Assembly (NCBI GenBank): GCA_046327745.1
Contig: JAXLXV010000014.1
Span: 124,001 to 188,000 of the forward strand
Length of the DNA stretch: 64,000 bases
Reading direction: 5' to 3'
Source of the DNA: JABAQJ01 sp046327745
GTDB lineage: Bacteria > Gemmatimonadota > Gemmatimonadetes > Gemmatimonadales > Gemmatimonadaceae
Below the pieces are notes generated by a model. It was not told the DNA's origin. It saw only the letters and a list, made by a program, of their open reading frames with translations, and did not search any database. Position 1 is the stretch's first letter. Each line of letters starts with the position of its first letter. The translations under genes were made by a program, and so were the position numbers. Of the stretch, positions 8,820 to 18,075 are shown in pieces.

Positions 8820-11105
8820 ATGGGCATGGAAAGGAGGTCTCACGGGCTCGCGATCGCGACCGTGGTGTTCGCATTGGCCACCGTGGCATCGCCCGCACAG
8901 GCGCAACGCGACTCGGCGACGGTGGCGCGATTCGACAGCGGGCGCATGAGGCCAGCTTTGGTCGACACGCTACGCCAGGCCCCCATCTCTCACAACCGGC
9001 CGCTGGCAACGGGCAGCGCGAAGGGAATGCCCTGCGTGAAGGCAATGGCCTGCGAGAAGGGAATAGGCAGCGTAAAGGCTACGGACGACGTGAAGGGGAC
9101 GGACGTAGTGAACCGAACGGACAGTGCGAAGGCAACGCTCGCTCGCGTGCAAATTCAGGGGCGTGTGGACGATCTGCGCGGCATCGCGCGCTCCGCGTCG
9201 GAGGGGCACGTTGGAGCTGCCGAGCTGCGTATGCGACCGTTGGTGCGGGAGGGGGAGTTGCTGGAAACAGTGCCCGGCGTGATCGTCACGCAACACTCGG
9301 GCGATGGCAAGGCGAACCAGCTCTTTGTGCGCGGGTTCAACCTGGATCATGGCACTGACTTTCGCACTACCGTGGAGGGGATGCCGCTCAACATGCCTTC
9401 GCACGCGCACGGCCAGGGGTACACCGACCTCAACTTCCTCATCCCCGAGCTGATCGACCACATCGACTATTCCCTAGGCGTCTACCACGCGTCGCTCGGC
9501 GACTTTGGAAGCGCTGGTGGTGCGGAATTCGGCTTGGTGCGAAGCTTGGACCGTCCTTTCCTCACGTTAGGTGCGGGGGGCGACGGATTTGCGCGAGTCG
9601 TCGGCGCTCGCTCTTCGGCCGTGGGTGGCGGCACGTTGCTGCTGGGAGGTGAGGCCAAGTCGTACGACGGTCCATGGCAGGTTCAGGAGCGTGAACGAAA
9701 GTACAGCGGTATGGTACGCTATAGCCGCCAGCGAGGCGCGTCGCAGCTCTCGCTGTTAGGCATGGCGTACCGCAACCGGTGGAATGCGTCCGATCAGATC
9801 CCGCAGCGCGCGGTCGCAGACGGTCGCGTCGATCGTTTTGGGCAGATCGACCCGTCCCTGGGCGGTGCTACCGAAAGGTATAGCGTCTCCGGATCGTTGC
9901 AGCGATTGAGTGGATCGACCATTCAACGTGTCAATCTCTTTGCGGTGTACTCGCGACTGGACCTCTACTCCAACTTCACCTACGGATTGGAGAATCCGGT
10001 CACCGGCGACCAGATCAATCAACGCGAGCATCGTCTCGTCTTTGGGGGCAGCGCCAGCCGGACACACCAGTATGAGGCGTTAAGGACCGAGCATACCGTC
10101 ACGATGGGAGTGCAACAGCGTCTGGACCTTGTGCGTGGACTCGGCCTTTTCCGGACCGAGCGACGACAGCGTACCGGTACCGTGCGCGAGGATGACGTGA
10201 CCGAGTCAGCCACCGGCGCCTATGTAGAAGTGGATTCGCGCTGGCACCCGCGGCTGCGGAGCACACTCGGTGCGCGCGCCGACGGATATGCCTTTCAGGT
10301 GACGAGTGACATCTTGGCGAACGGCGGCCGGCGAAGCGCGGGCATCGCAAGTCCAAAGGCGTCGCTGGTGTTCAGCGCTGGTCGCGGCACGGAGTTGTAC
10401 CTGAGCGGCGGCTTTGGCTTCCATAGCAACGACGCGCGTGGAACCACCATCACTGTGGACCCGGTGACTCGCGACTCAGTGTCACGCGTCAGTCCGCTCG
10501 TTCGCTCCCGCGGCGGTGAACTCGGCGTACGCTATTCTCCACGGGGGACGTGGCGTTCGACCGTTGCCCTGTGGGGATTGGACTTGGACAGCGAATTGTT
10601 GTTCGTTGGAGATGGCGGTGCTACTGAGCCGTCGGGTGCCAGTCGCCGATCTGGGGTGACATTCGCCAATTGGTACCGCCCGTTGCCGTCCTTGGCCTTG
10701 GATGCGGATGTGTCCTTCGCCCGTGCGCGCTCGCGAACGGCGCGCGACGCGGGAAGCTTCCTACCGGGAGCACTGGAGAAAGTTGTGGCTGCCGGAGCGA
10801 CTTGGGGGTCAGCGAGCGGAGGGTCTCTGGCACTGCGTGTCCGCCACTTTGGATCCTACCCGCTGGTGGAAGACAACGCAGTCCGCGCGCGTGCCACCAC
10901 GCTGGTGAATGCGGAGGCCGGCTTTCGGGTCGGGCAGGCGCGAGTGCGTGTGGGGATGCTCAACTTGTTGAATCGGCAGGCGAGTGACATTCAGTACTAC
11001 TATGCGTCGCGCTTGCCAGGTGAGCCTGTCGGCGGAATTGAGGATGTGCACTTCCATCCCGTGGAGCCGCGTCAGGTGCGCGTGTCGGTGGGGCGGGGGT
11101 TCTAG
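8820..11105 (+). CDS. TonB-dependent outer-membrane receptor
   Basis: A 761-residue TonB-dependent receptor. A signal peptide ends at about residue 29 (SPAQAQ). Residues 65-106 are a low-complexity linker coded by seven 18-bp repeats. The plug follows, with VPGVIVTQHSGDGKANQLFVRGFNLDHGTDF (about 145-180), MPLNMPSHAHGQGYTDLNFLIPELI and YHASLGDFGSAGGAEF. The remainder is a 22-strand type barrel ending in Phe, the usual C-terminal signal for outer-membrane insertion. The HAHGQGYTDLNF plug motif is frequent in receptors annotated as metal or small-ligand transporters, but the substrate is unknown. A nearby ATG at 8826 is an alternative start. An ATTAGGC word lies just upstream. Confidence 0.92.
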   Translation: MGMERRSHGLAIATVVFALATVASPAQAQRDSATVARFDSGRMRPALVDTLRQAPISHNRPLATGSAKGMPCVKAMACEKGIGSVKATDDVKGTDVVNRTDSAKATLARVQIQGRVDDLRGIARSASEGHVGAAELRMRPLVREGELLETVPGVIVTQHSGDGKANQLFVRGFNLDHGTDFRTTVEGMPLNMPSHAHGQGYTDLNFLIPELIDHIDYSLGVYHASLGDFGSAGGAEFGLVRSLDRPFLTLGAGGDGFARVVGARSSAVGGGTLLLGGEAKSYDGPWQVQERERKYSGMVRYSRQRGASQLSLLGMAYRNRWNASDQIPQRAVADGRVDRFGQIDPSLGGATERYSVSGSLQRLSGSTIQRVNLFAVYSRLDLYSNFTYGLENPVTGDQINQREHRLVFGGSASRTHQYEALRTEHTVTMGVQQRLDLVRGLGLFRTERRQRTGTVREDDVTESATGAYVEVDSRWHPRLRSTLGARADGYAFQVTSDILANGGRRSAGIASPKASLVFSAGRGTELYLSGGFGFHSNDARGTTITVDPVTRDSVSRVSPLVRSRGGELGVRYSPRGTWRSTVALWGLDLDSELLFVGDGGATEPSGASRRSGVTFANWYRPLPSLALDADVSFARARSRTARDAGSFLPGALEKVVAAGATWGSASGGSLALRVRHFGSYPLVEDNAVRARATTLVNAEAGFRVGQARVRVGMLNLLNRQASDIQYYYASRLPGEPVGGIEDVHFHPVEPRQVRVSVGRGF
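9012..9137 (+). repeat. Seven-copy 18-bp minisatellite inside the TonB receptor gene
   Basis: Seven tandem 18-bp units fill 9012-9137 exactly (unit starts 9012, 9030, 9048, 9066, 9084, 9102, 9120), of the type CCTGCGTGAAGGCAATG. They code for a 6-residue period of alternating small and Lys/Glu residues between signal peptide and plug. The length is a multiple of three, so copy changes would keep the frame. Confidence 0.9.
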
Positions 11106-11398
11106 GGATCTGAACCCTGGTGGGATGACGCGCCGATCACACAACGCGGTGGGCTTGCTATCGTTGGAGGGATCATGTTCGGCGCCTTCGCAGGCTTCGA
11201 CCTCTACGCGACACGTCGCTGGTCTGGGCGCCGCGACGTTCCGTGAGCAGTCGGCAGCCTGCTCTGGCTCGGCCACGGCGATCAGGCCGCAAATCAGCGC
11301 CGGGACATATTCATCTAGGCGGGTTGTGTGCGATCGCACGATTCGTATGATATCCGCTGCTGCTGAAACTGGACGGTGGGCCTCACAACGGAGATCTC

Positions 11399-11908
11399 GT
11401 GTTCATACCCCTTTGGATCATCGGAGTACTGGCCGTTGTCCTCGTCGTTGTCACTGCCTGGCTCGCGACCTTCTTACGCGGGCGAAATCCCCTGCCGTTT
11501 CCAGATCAGGGCTCACGCATCTTCACCACGCCCTCGATCGAAGCGAAAGCTGCCGTCATTGCGCTGCTCCGTCAGCACGGGCTGCGCGAGCGCTTTCAGT
11601 TCAACTCGGCGACCGTTCAACGGTCAATCCTTTGGGACGGCACGATCATCAATACGCCGGACGCGGCGGTCCTCACCAAGCTCAATCATGCGGCTGCGAG
11701 TATTGGGCTTGTCGTCGCCGATCCCGCCGCCAGCGCCACGGCAGCTGCCGCCTTTCTCCAAGGGCGTGGGTTCAGTGCCACTGTTGTACTCGACGCCGAA
11801 CCCGAGCTCCCCATCGCCTTTGTCGTAACCAACGTCTTCACCGGCACAGTATTGAACTTTCGCAAACATGTCACGCAGCTGCCGCGACCGACGCCAGTAT
11901 CCGATTGA
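11399..11908 (+). CDS. Membrane-anchored protein of unknown function
   Basis: A 169-residue protein beginning at GTG 11399, chosen because CGGAG lies 6-7 bases upstream and no ATG is near. Residues 4-27 are one hydrophobic helix (LWIIGVLAVVLVVVTAWLATFL), so the protein is probably tethered to the inner membrane with a soluble domain outside. The soluble part has alternating helices and strands (SIEAKAAVIALLRQHGL, then ILWDGTIINTP, and EPELPIAFVVTNVFTGTV). I do not recognise the family. The 293 bp between the TonB receptor and this gene hold nothing I can identify. Confidence 0.6.
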   Translation: MFIPLWIIGVLAVVLVVVTAWLATFLRGRNPLPFPDQGSRIFTTPSIEAKAAVIALLRQHGLRERFQFNSATVQRSILWDGTIINTPDAAVLTKLNHAAASIGLVVADPAASATAAAAFLQGRGFSATVVLDAEPELPIAFVVTNVFTGTVLNFRKHVTQLPRPTPVSD

Positions 11909-11980
11909 GTCGGCCCGTGACGGAAGAAGGTTGATCAACGTGATCGACCCGCTGCTCACCCGGCAATATTTGCTGCTGAC

Positions 11981-12065
11981 GCCGCAACCTCTATGTTGAG
12001 GGCTGCGCGGTCTGCGTCGGCGCAGCCACTGATGAATGCGGCGCAGCAGAACATTGACGTTAGGC
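11981..12065 (+). other. attC-like palindrome ending in GTTAGGC
   Basis: The segment ends with GTTAGGC at 12059-12065, two bases before the next start codon. Left of it, AACAT (12050-12054) and GCGCAGC (12041-12047) pair with ATGTT (11993-11997) and GCTGCGC (12002-12008); the left end GCCGCAAC (11981-11988) is a poor match to a GCCTAAC box. An alternative local hairpin (12001-12007 with 12021-12027) competes with this fold. It is attC-like in size and layout but degenerate. Confidence 0.4.
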
Positions 12066-12067
12066 GA

Positions 12068-12916
12068 ATGCAACGACTCCCTCCCTGTGAACCAAACACC
12101 AACGCGCGGCTAGGGCGATCCGTGCGGTTCGTTGTTGCCAGTGCATGCCTTGCAAGCGGCCTTGCAAGCGCTCGCATTCCGGTCGTTGCATCGCAGGTCG
12201 GCCCTATCCGCGGCACGCTCGTGCTGGATGGCGGCCCCGAGGCATCGGCAGCACTCGGGCGCCGATTTGTGGAGCTTGCGGGTGGCGCGAACGCCCGCAT
12301 CGTCGTCGTTCCCACCGCGATGGGTGACGACGCACATGATCCGGCGACGCTAGCCCACTATCAGCGCCTGTTTGGTGACAATTGTTGCACCTTGCTTGAC
12401 GCGGCCGATCGGGTAGAGGCAGATCGCGCCGCGTTTGCATCGCCCCTCGCGACGGCAACTGGCGTATGGATCTCAGGCGGAAGCCCGGCGCGCGTCGCGG
12501 ACATCTACTGGCGCACAACAACGAGTCGGGCGATCAGAGCGGTGTTGGAACGAGGAGGCGTCGTCGGCGGCAGTTCCGCTGGCGCCGTGGTACTCGGCGC
12601 GCGCGTTCCGACCACGCAACCGGACCGCGGCTTTGCGTTCTTGACGAATGTGATCGTGATGGCGCACGCGAATCGTGGCCGCGCGCGCGAAATGCTCGTG
12701 AGCGAGGCGGCTGCGTCGGGTATGATCGGCGTGGGCATTCCGGAAGGCACTGCCGTGATCATTCGGCGCGATAGCGTGGAAGTCGTCGGACCTGGCGAGG
12801 TAATCGTTGCCAGCGGATCCAATAGCGGTGCCGAGGACTATCGCATCTTGCGAGAGGGCGAGCACATGCGCCTCGAGCACCAAAAAGCTGCCAATCACAC
12901 GCCACCGCGCCACTGA
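12068..12916 (+). CDS. Cyanophycinase-like peptidase (family S51), exported
   Basis: A 282-residue protein starting at ATG 12068, directly after the GTTAGGC box. An N-terminal hydrophobic stretch (about 20-42) looks like a signal peptide. The body follows the S51 cyanophycinase plan: GTLVLDGGPEAS near the start, ARIVVVPTAMGDD, GVWISGGSPARVADI, and the nucleophile elbow GGVVGGSSAGAVVLG with the catalytic Ser, followed by RGFAFLTNVIVMAHANRGR and GIGIPEGTAVIIRRD-like sequence. S51 enzymes cleave isoaspartyl peptides such as cyanophycin. No cyanophycin synthetase is in the window, so the substrate may be another isopeptide. Confidence 0.85.
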   Translation: MQRLPPCEPNTNARLGRSVRFVVASACLASGLASARIPVVASQVGPIRGTLVLDGGPEASAALGRRFVELAGGANARIVVVPTAMGDDAHDPATLAHYQRLFGDNCCTLLDAADRVEADRAAFASPLATATGVWISGGSPARVADIYWRTTTSRAIRAVLERGGVVGGSSAGAVVLGARVPTTQPDRGFAFLTNVIVMAHANRGRAREMLVSEAAASGMIGVGIPEGTAVIIRRDSVEVVGPGEVIVASGSNSGAEDYRILREGEHMRLEHQKAANHTPPRH

Positions 12917-12926
12917 AGGCCACAGA

Positions 12927-13427
12927 ATGACGCGCATTGCTAATGCTGCGTCGAAGCAGAAAGGCGACGTTAGGCAGATTCCCTTTCCAACCCCCTTCAT
13001 GGGCTTCCGACCTCCGCGGCTCAGTACTGTCAGCCTCATCGCCCTCGGCACCGCGGCCTTGTTCGCCATCGCCGCTCTGTTCCCCAACGACGCCATTGAT
13101 CTCGTCGCTTGGCTCGCGGCCGCCTTGCTGGGCCTGCCACTGTGCGTCCTGTCGTACCGCGACGCGCGCGCCAGCGCTGTCCCCTTACGCTGGTTCACGC
13201 CTCCCATTCGCCTATTCCTGCTCCGCCTCTTCGGCACGGTGTCGTTGTCTCTGGCGGTCTGGGCTCTTGGCTGGTTGGCGTATTGCACTTTTCTCGGCCC
13301 ATTGCAAAGCCTTTCGACCGGCCAGTCCCTTGCACAGGCAGTGCTGCCGGTAGCACTCATCGGTTGCGCCTATCGTTTGCTCGCGGGAGCTGCAGTCACA
13401 ACGCGCACGATAGCTGAAACTGCCTAA
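12927..13427 (+). CDS. Small integral membrane protein of unknown function
   Basis: A 166-residue protein from ATG 12927, which has GAAGG about 10 bases upstream; the next ATG (12999) has no ribosome site. Four hydrophobic segments are visible (LIALGTAALFAIAALF, LVAWLAAALLGLPLCVL, LFGTVSLSLAVWALGWLAYCTFL, and AQAVLPVALIGCAYRLLAG). The GTTAGGC word at 12969-12975 falls inside this frame as Val-Arg-Gln if the longer start is right. No family recognised. It follows the cyanophycinase-like gene by 10 bp and may be co-transcribed. Confidence 0.6.
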   Translation: MTRIANAASKQKGDVRQIPFPTPFMGFRPPRLSTVSLIALGTAALFAIAALFPNDAIDLVAWLAAALLGLPLCVLSYRDARASAVPLRWFTPPIRLFLLRLFGTVSLSLAVWALGWLAYCTFLGPLQSLSTGQSLAQAVLPVALIGCAYRLLAGAAVTTRTIAETA

Positions 13428-13495
13428 CTTCGCCTGCAGCTGACGGTCTACGTTGGCCGGACCCACACAGCCTCAACTCACTCTCAAATACCCCC

Positions 13496-13939
13496 TTGTC
13501 TTTTCAGCCACGAGATCCCGACTTCGAGCGCCGCGTGCGGGCGAGCTTCGCACGGCAAGGGGCCATGCACACACTTGGTGCGACGCTCGCGCGGGTCGCT
13601 CCTGGGGAGGTCGACATCGCGCTCAGGTTTCGTGAGGAGTTGACCCAGCAGCACGGGCTGCTGCATGCGGGAGTGACGACCGCGGTGATGGATAGCGCGT
13701 GTGGCTACGCCGCGCTGACCTTGATGGAGGTCGGCGCCGCCGTACTCAGCGTGGAGTTCAAGGTGCAATTGCTCGCGCCCGCGCGCGGTACCGAGTTCGT
13801 GGCGCGTGGCCGTGTGGTGCGATCGGGGCGAACGCTCACGGTCGTGGCAGGTGAAATCCGCGCCGATGGCGGCGAGCCGGTGGCGCTGCTCAACGGCACG
13901 ATGATGGCCGTCCGCGATCGCGCGGATCTGGCGGACTGA
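13496..13939 (+). CDS. PaaI-family hotdog thioesterase
   Basis: A 147-residue single hotdog domain. The diagnostic segment is QQHGLLHAGVTTAVMDSACGYAALTLM (about residues 50-76), the HGxxHxG/A...D region that forms the active site of PaaI/YbdB-like acyl-CoA thioesterases, followed by SVEFKVQLLAPARG and GRVVRSGRTLTVVAGEI. Family members hydrolyse acyl- or aryl-CoA thioesters. The start is TTG at 13496; the N-terminal RDPDFERRVRASFARQGAM matches typical family N-termini, and no ATG or GTG lies upstream in frame. It stands alone; the acyl substrate is unknown. Confidence 0.88.
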   Translation: MSFQPRDPDFERRVRASFARQGAMHTLGATLARVAPGEVDIALRFREELTQQHGLLHAGVTTAVMDSACGYAALTLMEVGAAVLSVEFKVQLLAPARGTEFVARGRVVRSGRTLTVVAGEIRADGGEPVALLNGTMMAVRDRADLAD

Positions 13940-14112
13940 CGCCGACGCGACAGAAGCGAAGCCGTCAGCGAGCCGGAGGGGTGTCCCCGACCGCGAGATC
14001 GGCACGTGTGCTGAGGTTATTCGCGAGGACCTCGGGCGTTACAACGTGACCGACGGCGAGCGCCGAATCGCTCGTCGTCCTCCACCATGCCCTCACGCGA
14101 CCTCAGAGAACC

Positions 14113-15543
14113 ATGGCACACGTCCTCTCTCGACTCATCCTGTTCGCCGGCGTCGGGTCTTCAGCTGCCGCGGCCACCGCACGTATTGAGGTGCTCGAAC
14201 GGCGCGTCGAAACGCTCGAGTCGAGACTCGACGCTGCACCTCAATCCAGCACCGTCAAGGCGCCGTTTACTGTCGTTGACGCCGCGAACCATCCCATTCT
14301 CACCGTGGATGCGACGCCTCGCGCGCTGTCCCTGTTTGATGAACATGGCCGAGTCGGTGTCTTCGCTTATGCTTCACCTGCTGGCGGCCACGTGAGTGCC
14401 TCGGAACCTGGCGGCGCCATTGTGGCTATCGACGCACAACAAAACGCTGCGAAGCTCACGATCAACGAGGGATCTCAACCCCGGGTGCAGCTGGGCTATT
14501 CGCCGAGCGATGGTACGGCTCTGACGCTTCGTGACGCCTCACACGCTGAGGTGGTGCACCTGGGATCGGTGACCGGAGGTGGCTCACGACTCGACCTCAC
14601 GACGTCCGATCGGCGGCGAACTGCGTCGCTCTCCGCGCTGCCAGGTCGAGCCGCAGTCGCGCTAAGAGAAGGGGCCGGAGCTGAGCGCGCCGCGCTCTCA
14701 CTCGAGGCCGACGGGTCTCCTGAGATGGTGTTGAGTGGCGCCGGGCACGAGCCGCTCGCCTCGATCACGGGTTCGCAGAAGGGTGCGTCGGCTGCGCTGT
14801 ACTCGGGCGCCAAACCCTCGGTGCTCATTGAGTCACACTCAGGTGGTGGCATCATCCTCACTCGAAACGCAGGCGGGAACCGCGTGGCCGTGATGAGTGC
14901 GGAGAACGATGAAGCCGAGGTCTCGCTTCGTGATGCCGCTGCGTCCGAGAACCGTCGCGCGGCGATGCTCCTCGGCACAGGCGACGCGAAGGACAAGCCT
15001 GCGGCGGGTGATGCAAGTGAGAAGGGAGGCCTTAAGCTGGAAGTGGCGCTCTGGAGCGAGGCGCATCATAAGACGGTCATGCTTGGTGCCGACGCCGACA
15101 GCGGCGGTGGCCAACTGAGCCTCGGCGACGCCAAGGGCCAGATACTGGCGACGGTTGGTGCCGCACCGGTGGGTGGTTTCTTCCGGGCGCAAAACCCCTC
15201 AGCGACCCGCGTGGCGTTGATGGGCACGGGAACGGACCTTGCCATGTTGACGTTGCGCGATGGCCCCAGGACCCCGCGCGCCACGCTCGCCTTGCCTAAC
15301 GACGGCGTACCGGCGCTCGTGATCCTCAATAAGGCGCATGACGCCGCGGCAGTCTTCTCTCATGGCGCGGAGGGCGGCGGCATCTTCCAGCTTCGCGATC
15401 CGAAGGGTCGTCCGATCGTGGAAGGTGGGACGATGACAAATGGGCATGGTATGGTGCGCGCCGGCCCGTTCTTTCAATGCGCCGGCACCTTCGCGGGCCT
15501 GATGGCGCCTGACTGCATCATGGGACGAGGCGGCAAACCCTAA
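14113..15543 (+). CDS. Exported repetitive protein, possible beta-structured repeat surface protein
   Basis: A 476-residue protein with a weak signal peptide (residues 1-21), a short coiled coil (IEVLERRVETLESRLDAA, 24-41), and then about 20 irregular repeats of 18-22 residues. Repeats look like a strand, a turn with G/D/N, and a strand ending in Leu or Val, for example GTALTLRDASHAEVVHLG and GGGQLSLGDAKGQILATVG. The pattern suggests a beta-helix or stacked beta-repeat fibre, as in phage tail fibres and some surface proteins. The C-terminus has two Cys (CAGTFAGLMAPDC) that may form a disulfide. Function unknown. Its stop codon overlaps the stop of the next, convergent gene by 4 bp. Confidence 0.65.
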   Translation: MAHVLSRLILFAGVGSSAAAATARIEVLERRVETLESRLDAAPQSSTVKAPFTVVDAANHPILTVDATPRALSLFDEHGRVGVFAYASPAGGHVSASEPGGAIVAIDAQQNAAKLTINEGSQPRVQLGYSPSDGTALTLRDASHAEVVHLGSVTGGGSRLDLTTSDRRRTASLSALPGRAAVALREGAGAERAALSLEADGSPEMVLSGAGHEPLASITGSQKGASAALYSGAKPSVLIESHSGGGIILTRNAGGNRVAVMSAENDEAEVSLRDAAASENRRAAMLLGTGDAKDKPAAGDASEKGGLKLEVALWSEAHHKTVMLGADADSGGGQLSLGDAKGQILATVGAAPVGGFFRAQNPSATRVALMGTGTDLAMLTLRDGPRTPRATLALPNDGVPALVILNKAHDAAAVFSHGAEGGGIFQLRDPKGRPIVEGGTMTNGHGMVRAGPFFQCAGTFAGLMAPDCIMGRGGKP

Positions 15544-16301
15544 CGGCGCGGGACCTTAAACTGGAACTTGTCGTCGGTAAGTGTCGGATTCGCCTCCGGG
15601 TGAAGGAGAATCGTGAGGCGTCGCGGTGAGCCGGCGTCCGCCGGCGCTTCTTCGACGAACTTGCGAATGAGCAACGAGTGCTCGTCGATCCAGATGCTCA
15701 GCTGCCTGACGTTGAGCACGCGCCCCGTGCGGGCATACTGGTCGGCAGCAACGCCGACGAGGCGCCGACACGGCTGCCCATCGACCACGTCGCGGCCGTC
15801 GTCGCGAATCTCCTGAATCTGTCTGAGTGTGCTCAGGAGATCCGCCTTGGTGTACAGCAGGGACGGTATCAGGGTCGAGACCCCGCGCGTGTACGACGAC
15901 GCCAGCGTGAGCACCATCGTCTGATTACTTCCCGCGGGATACTGATCCACCGCGCCCGTCTCGGCGTCGTATTTCTGCATGTCGCTGTTGACCATCCAGA
16001 TGACGGTGTGATGCCCACGCAGGTCCGTCGTAAAATGGACGGCTGCGGTGTAGCTGCTCACGCCTTGCCAGTCGAAGAACAGATCGTGTGATTGCCGCCG
16101 GAAGAATGTGCGGAAGCGATAGCGATCCGTCACGCCGGGGATGTCACTCGTCACGGTGCCATCATCGGCGTACGACTGGAGCGCCGCGTAGGCGGCGGCA
16201 CTTCGCGCGAGCATGTCTTCGGCAGACGCGGATCGCGAAGGTGGTCGGGAGGGTGCGGCTAGGGAAAGCGTGAGTGTGGCGAGTCCGATCGGCAAGCGCA
16301 T
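15540..16301 (-). CDS. Exported LolA-like / DUF2092-type lipoprotein-carrier-fold protein
   Basis: A 253-residue protein starting at MRLPIGLATLTLSLA (ATG 16301), which is a signal peptide ending near residue 24. The mature part begins ASAEDMLARSAAAYAALQSYADDGTVTSD and continues RYRFRTFFRRQSHDLFFDW, a pattern seen in outer-membrane lipoprotein-sorting (LolA/LolB-like) and DUF2092 proteins: an amphipathic first helix then a curved antiparallel sheet. The C-terminus ends in LTDDKFQFKVPRR, again typical. Probably a periplasmic protein; the ligand is unknown. Longer in-frame starts upstream lack a signal peptide and are rejected. Confidence 0.75.
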   Translation of the reverse strand: MRLPIGLATLTLSLAAPSRPPSRSASAEDMLARSAAAYAALQSYADDGTVTSDIPGVTDRYRFRTFFRRQSHDLFFDWQGVSSYTAAVHFTTDLRGHHTVIWMVNSDMQKYDAETGAVDQYPAGSNQTMVLTLASSYTRGVSTLIPSLLYTKADLLSTLRQIQEIRDDGRDVVDGQPCRRLVGVAADQYARTGRVLNVRQLSIWIDEHSLLIRKFVEEAPADAGSPRRLTILLHPEANPTLTDDKFQFKVPRR

Positions 16302-16552
16302 GGGAGTGTCACGGTGGTGGTTCTCGAATACGCCCGCAGCTCGCACAAACTCCCTCACCTCAGCGGCGGTGGTGTGAGGGATTTTGGCGCGCGTCCGGGC
16401 GTGTTGCACGGAGCCCGTTGTCGACTGCGGGCGGCGATCGCAGGGGAGAGCCCGAACATGCGAACCAGAAACGTTGATGGAGCTGCAGCGGCATCTGCCG
16501 TAGCATCGCGCGTGCAGCGTCACTCGCGCTCCGCCGTCCGGACCAGCAGCTG

Positions 16553-18037
16553 ATGAGAATGATCCGAGCATCGCGGTACTTAAGCCGCGCCCTGGCCGTC
16601 GCTAGTTGCTCCCTCCTCATCAGCGGGTGCGCGCGGCCCCGTCCGACCGAGGCACGCATACTCAAGAAAAGCGACTTGACGCCAGCAGAGCTCAAGTATG
16701 GGCGTGGCGTGAAGCCCGATCACAGCGTCACCTATCAGCGTGACGTTGTGATTGTGCAGAACGGTCCGAACGTGATTCGCTCTGGAGGTGTGGACGGCGT
16801 CACGTGGGTGATCGACGCACGTGCGGGGCGCAACCTCTCGGTCGGAAAGATAGCGTTCGTCACCGGACAGTGTGTCGGACGGGTCCTGGGTCTCAGCCAG
16901 AAAGGCGACGATCTCACGCTGACTCTCGGTCCCGTTGAACTGACGGACATTTTCAAGGAACTGCACGTCTCGCTCAATCAACCCTTGAGCGTGGCCGATG
17001 GGATTGAGCTGGCGCCGCCGCGGATCCCGAACTTGAAGCTGCCGGTCGAAGGTGACGATGCTGCACTTCCGGATTGGGCGGCTCCCCCGAACACGGGTGC
17101 CCGTACTCAGAACGACCAGCCGTTGCCAGCGGGCATCGTGCGACACGTATCGTCTCAGGCGGTCGCGCCAGGCATTCCACAGCGACTCGACCTCAGTTTC
17201 AAGACGCGGATTCTGAATCGCGCCGACGGCCCCGCCATCGAATTGGCGCATGAGGCGGACGGCGTTCGGCTGGTCGCGCAGGCGCAACTTCGTCTCAAGG
17301 CGCCAAGGCTAGAGTTCTTCCTCGATATTTCCAGCGGAAAAATTCGCGAAGCTCGAGTCGTTCTCCGAAACGCCGCCGGCCTACGGCTGGCCTTCGATAG
17401 CGCGGTGAACGAGGAATTCGCCGGCAACATCAAGTGGTTTTTCCCAGCCGGCGGAGTCAGTATTCCCATCTCGGCCAACGCGCCGCTGTCTGTGAACATC
17501 CGCCAAGACATCTGGGTCCAAACCGCGTTCAGCGCCAAGCAGTCAGTCTACAGCGCCGAAGCGGACATCGACCTCAACGCCGACGTCGGTTTCACTTTTC
17601 AGAACGGCAGCTTTCACTTAGTTGGCCCGACGGGATTGAGCGTTCGAAAAACCGTCTCGAGCGGCATGAGCGGCGTCTCCGTTGGTGGAAGAACCGGCGT
17701 CTACGTTAGGCAAGCGCTCACCGTCACGGGCGGGCTTGGCGTCTGGGAATTCTCCACCGGTCCAAGCTTCTCTTTCGGCACGGCACTCGACGCAAGCATG
17801 GGAGCGAGCGAGGGGGAGGTTCAGTGCAAAGGCGCGAACTTGAGTACACACCTCCGTGCCGGTGTGGGTTGGACCATTCCTCCAGTCGTGGCAAAGTTTG
17901 TCAACTTCTTCTTGCGCGTCATCAACGTGAAGCAGATTCCGGACCACGGCGGACTCTACACGCCATGGACACAGCTGAAGGAATACAAGGAACAGACGTC
18001 CAGCCCGATTTGCAGCGGTCCGAGGGTAGCAGGGTAG
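16553..18037 (+). CDS. Lipoprotein of unknown function
   Basis: A 494-residue protein with a clear lipoprotein signal: positively charged start, hydrophobic core and lipobox LISGC (Cys at about 26). The long mature part is rich in beta-strands, with segments such as VTWVIDARAGRNLSVGKIAFVTGQCVGRVLGL and an C-terminal Gly-rich strand region. Four Cys are outside the lipobox. No family recognised. The gene is divergent from the LolA-like gene, sharing a 251-bp intergenic region in which I see no clear promoter. Confidence 0.65.
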   Translation: MRMIRASRYLSRALAVASCSLLISGCARPRPTEARILKKSDLTPAELKYGRGVKPDHSVTYQRDVVIVQNGPNVIRSGGVDGVTWVIDARAGRNLSVGKIAFVTGQCVGRVLGLSQKGDDLTLTLGPVELTDIFKELHVSLNQPLSVADGIELAPPRIPNLKLPVEGDDAALPDWAAPPNTGARTQNDQPLPAGIVRHVSSQAVAPGIPQRLDLSFKTRILNRADGPAIELAHEADGVRLVAQAQLRLKAPRLEFFLDISSGKIREARVVLRNAAGLRLAFDSAVNEEFAGNIKWFFPAGGVSIPISANAPLSVNIRQDIWVQTAFSAKQSVYSAEADIDLNADVGFTFQNGSFHLVGPTGLSVRKTVSSGMSGVSVGGRTGVYVRQALTVTGGLGVWEFSTGPSFSFGTALDASMGASEGEVQCKGANLSTHLRAGVGWTIPPVVAKFVNFFLRVINVKQIPDHGGLYTPWTQLKEYKEQTSSPICSGPRVAG

Positions 18038-18075
18038 CGGCACCATGCCAGCGCACGCTCGCGGTGGATCGGCGG

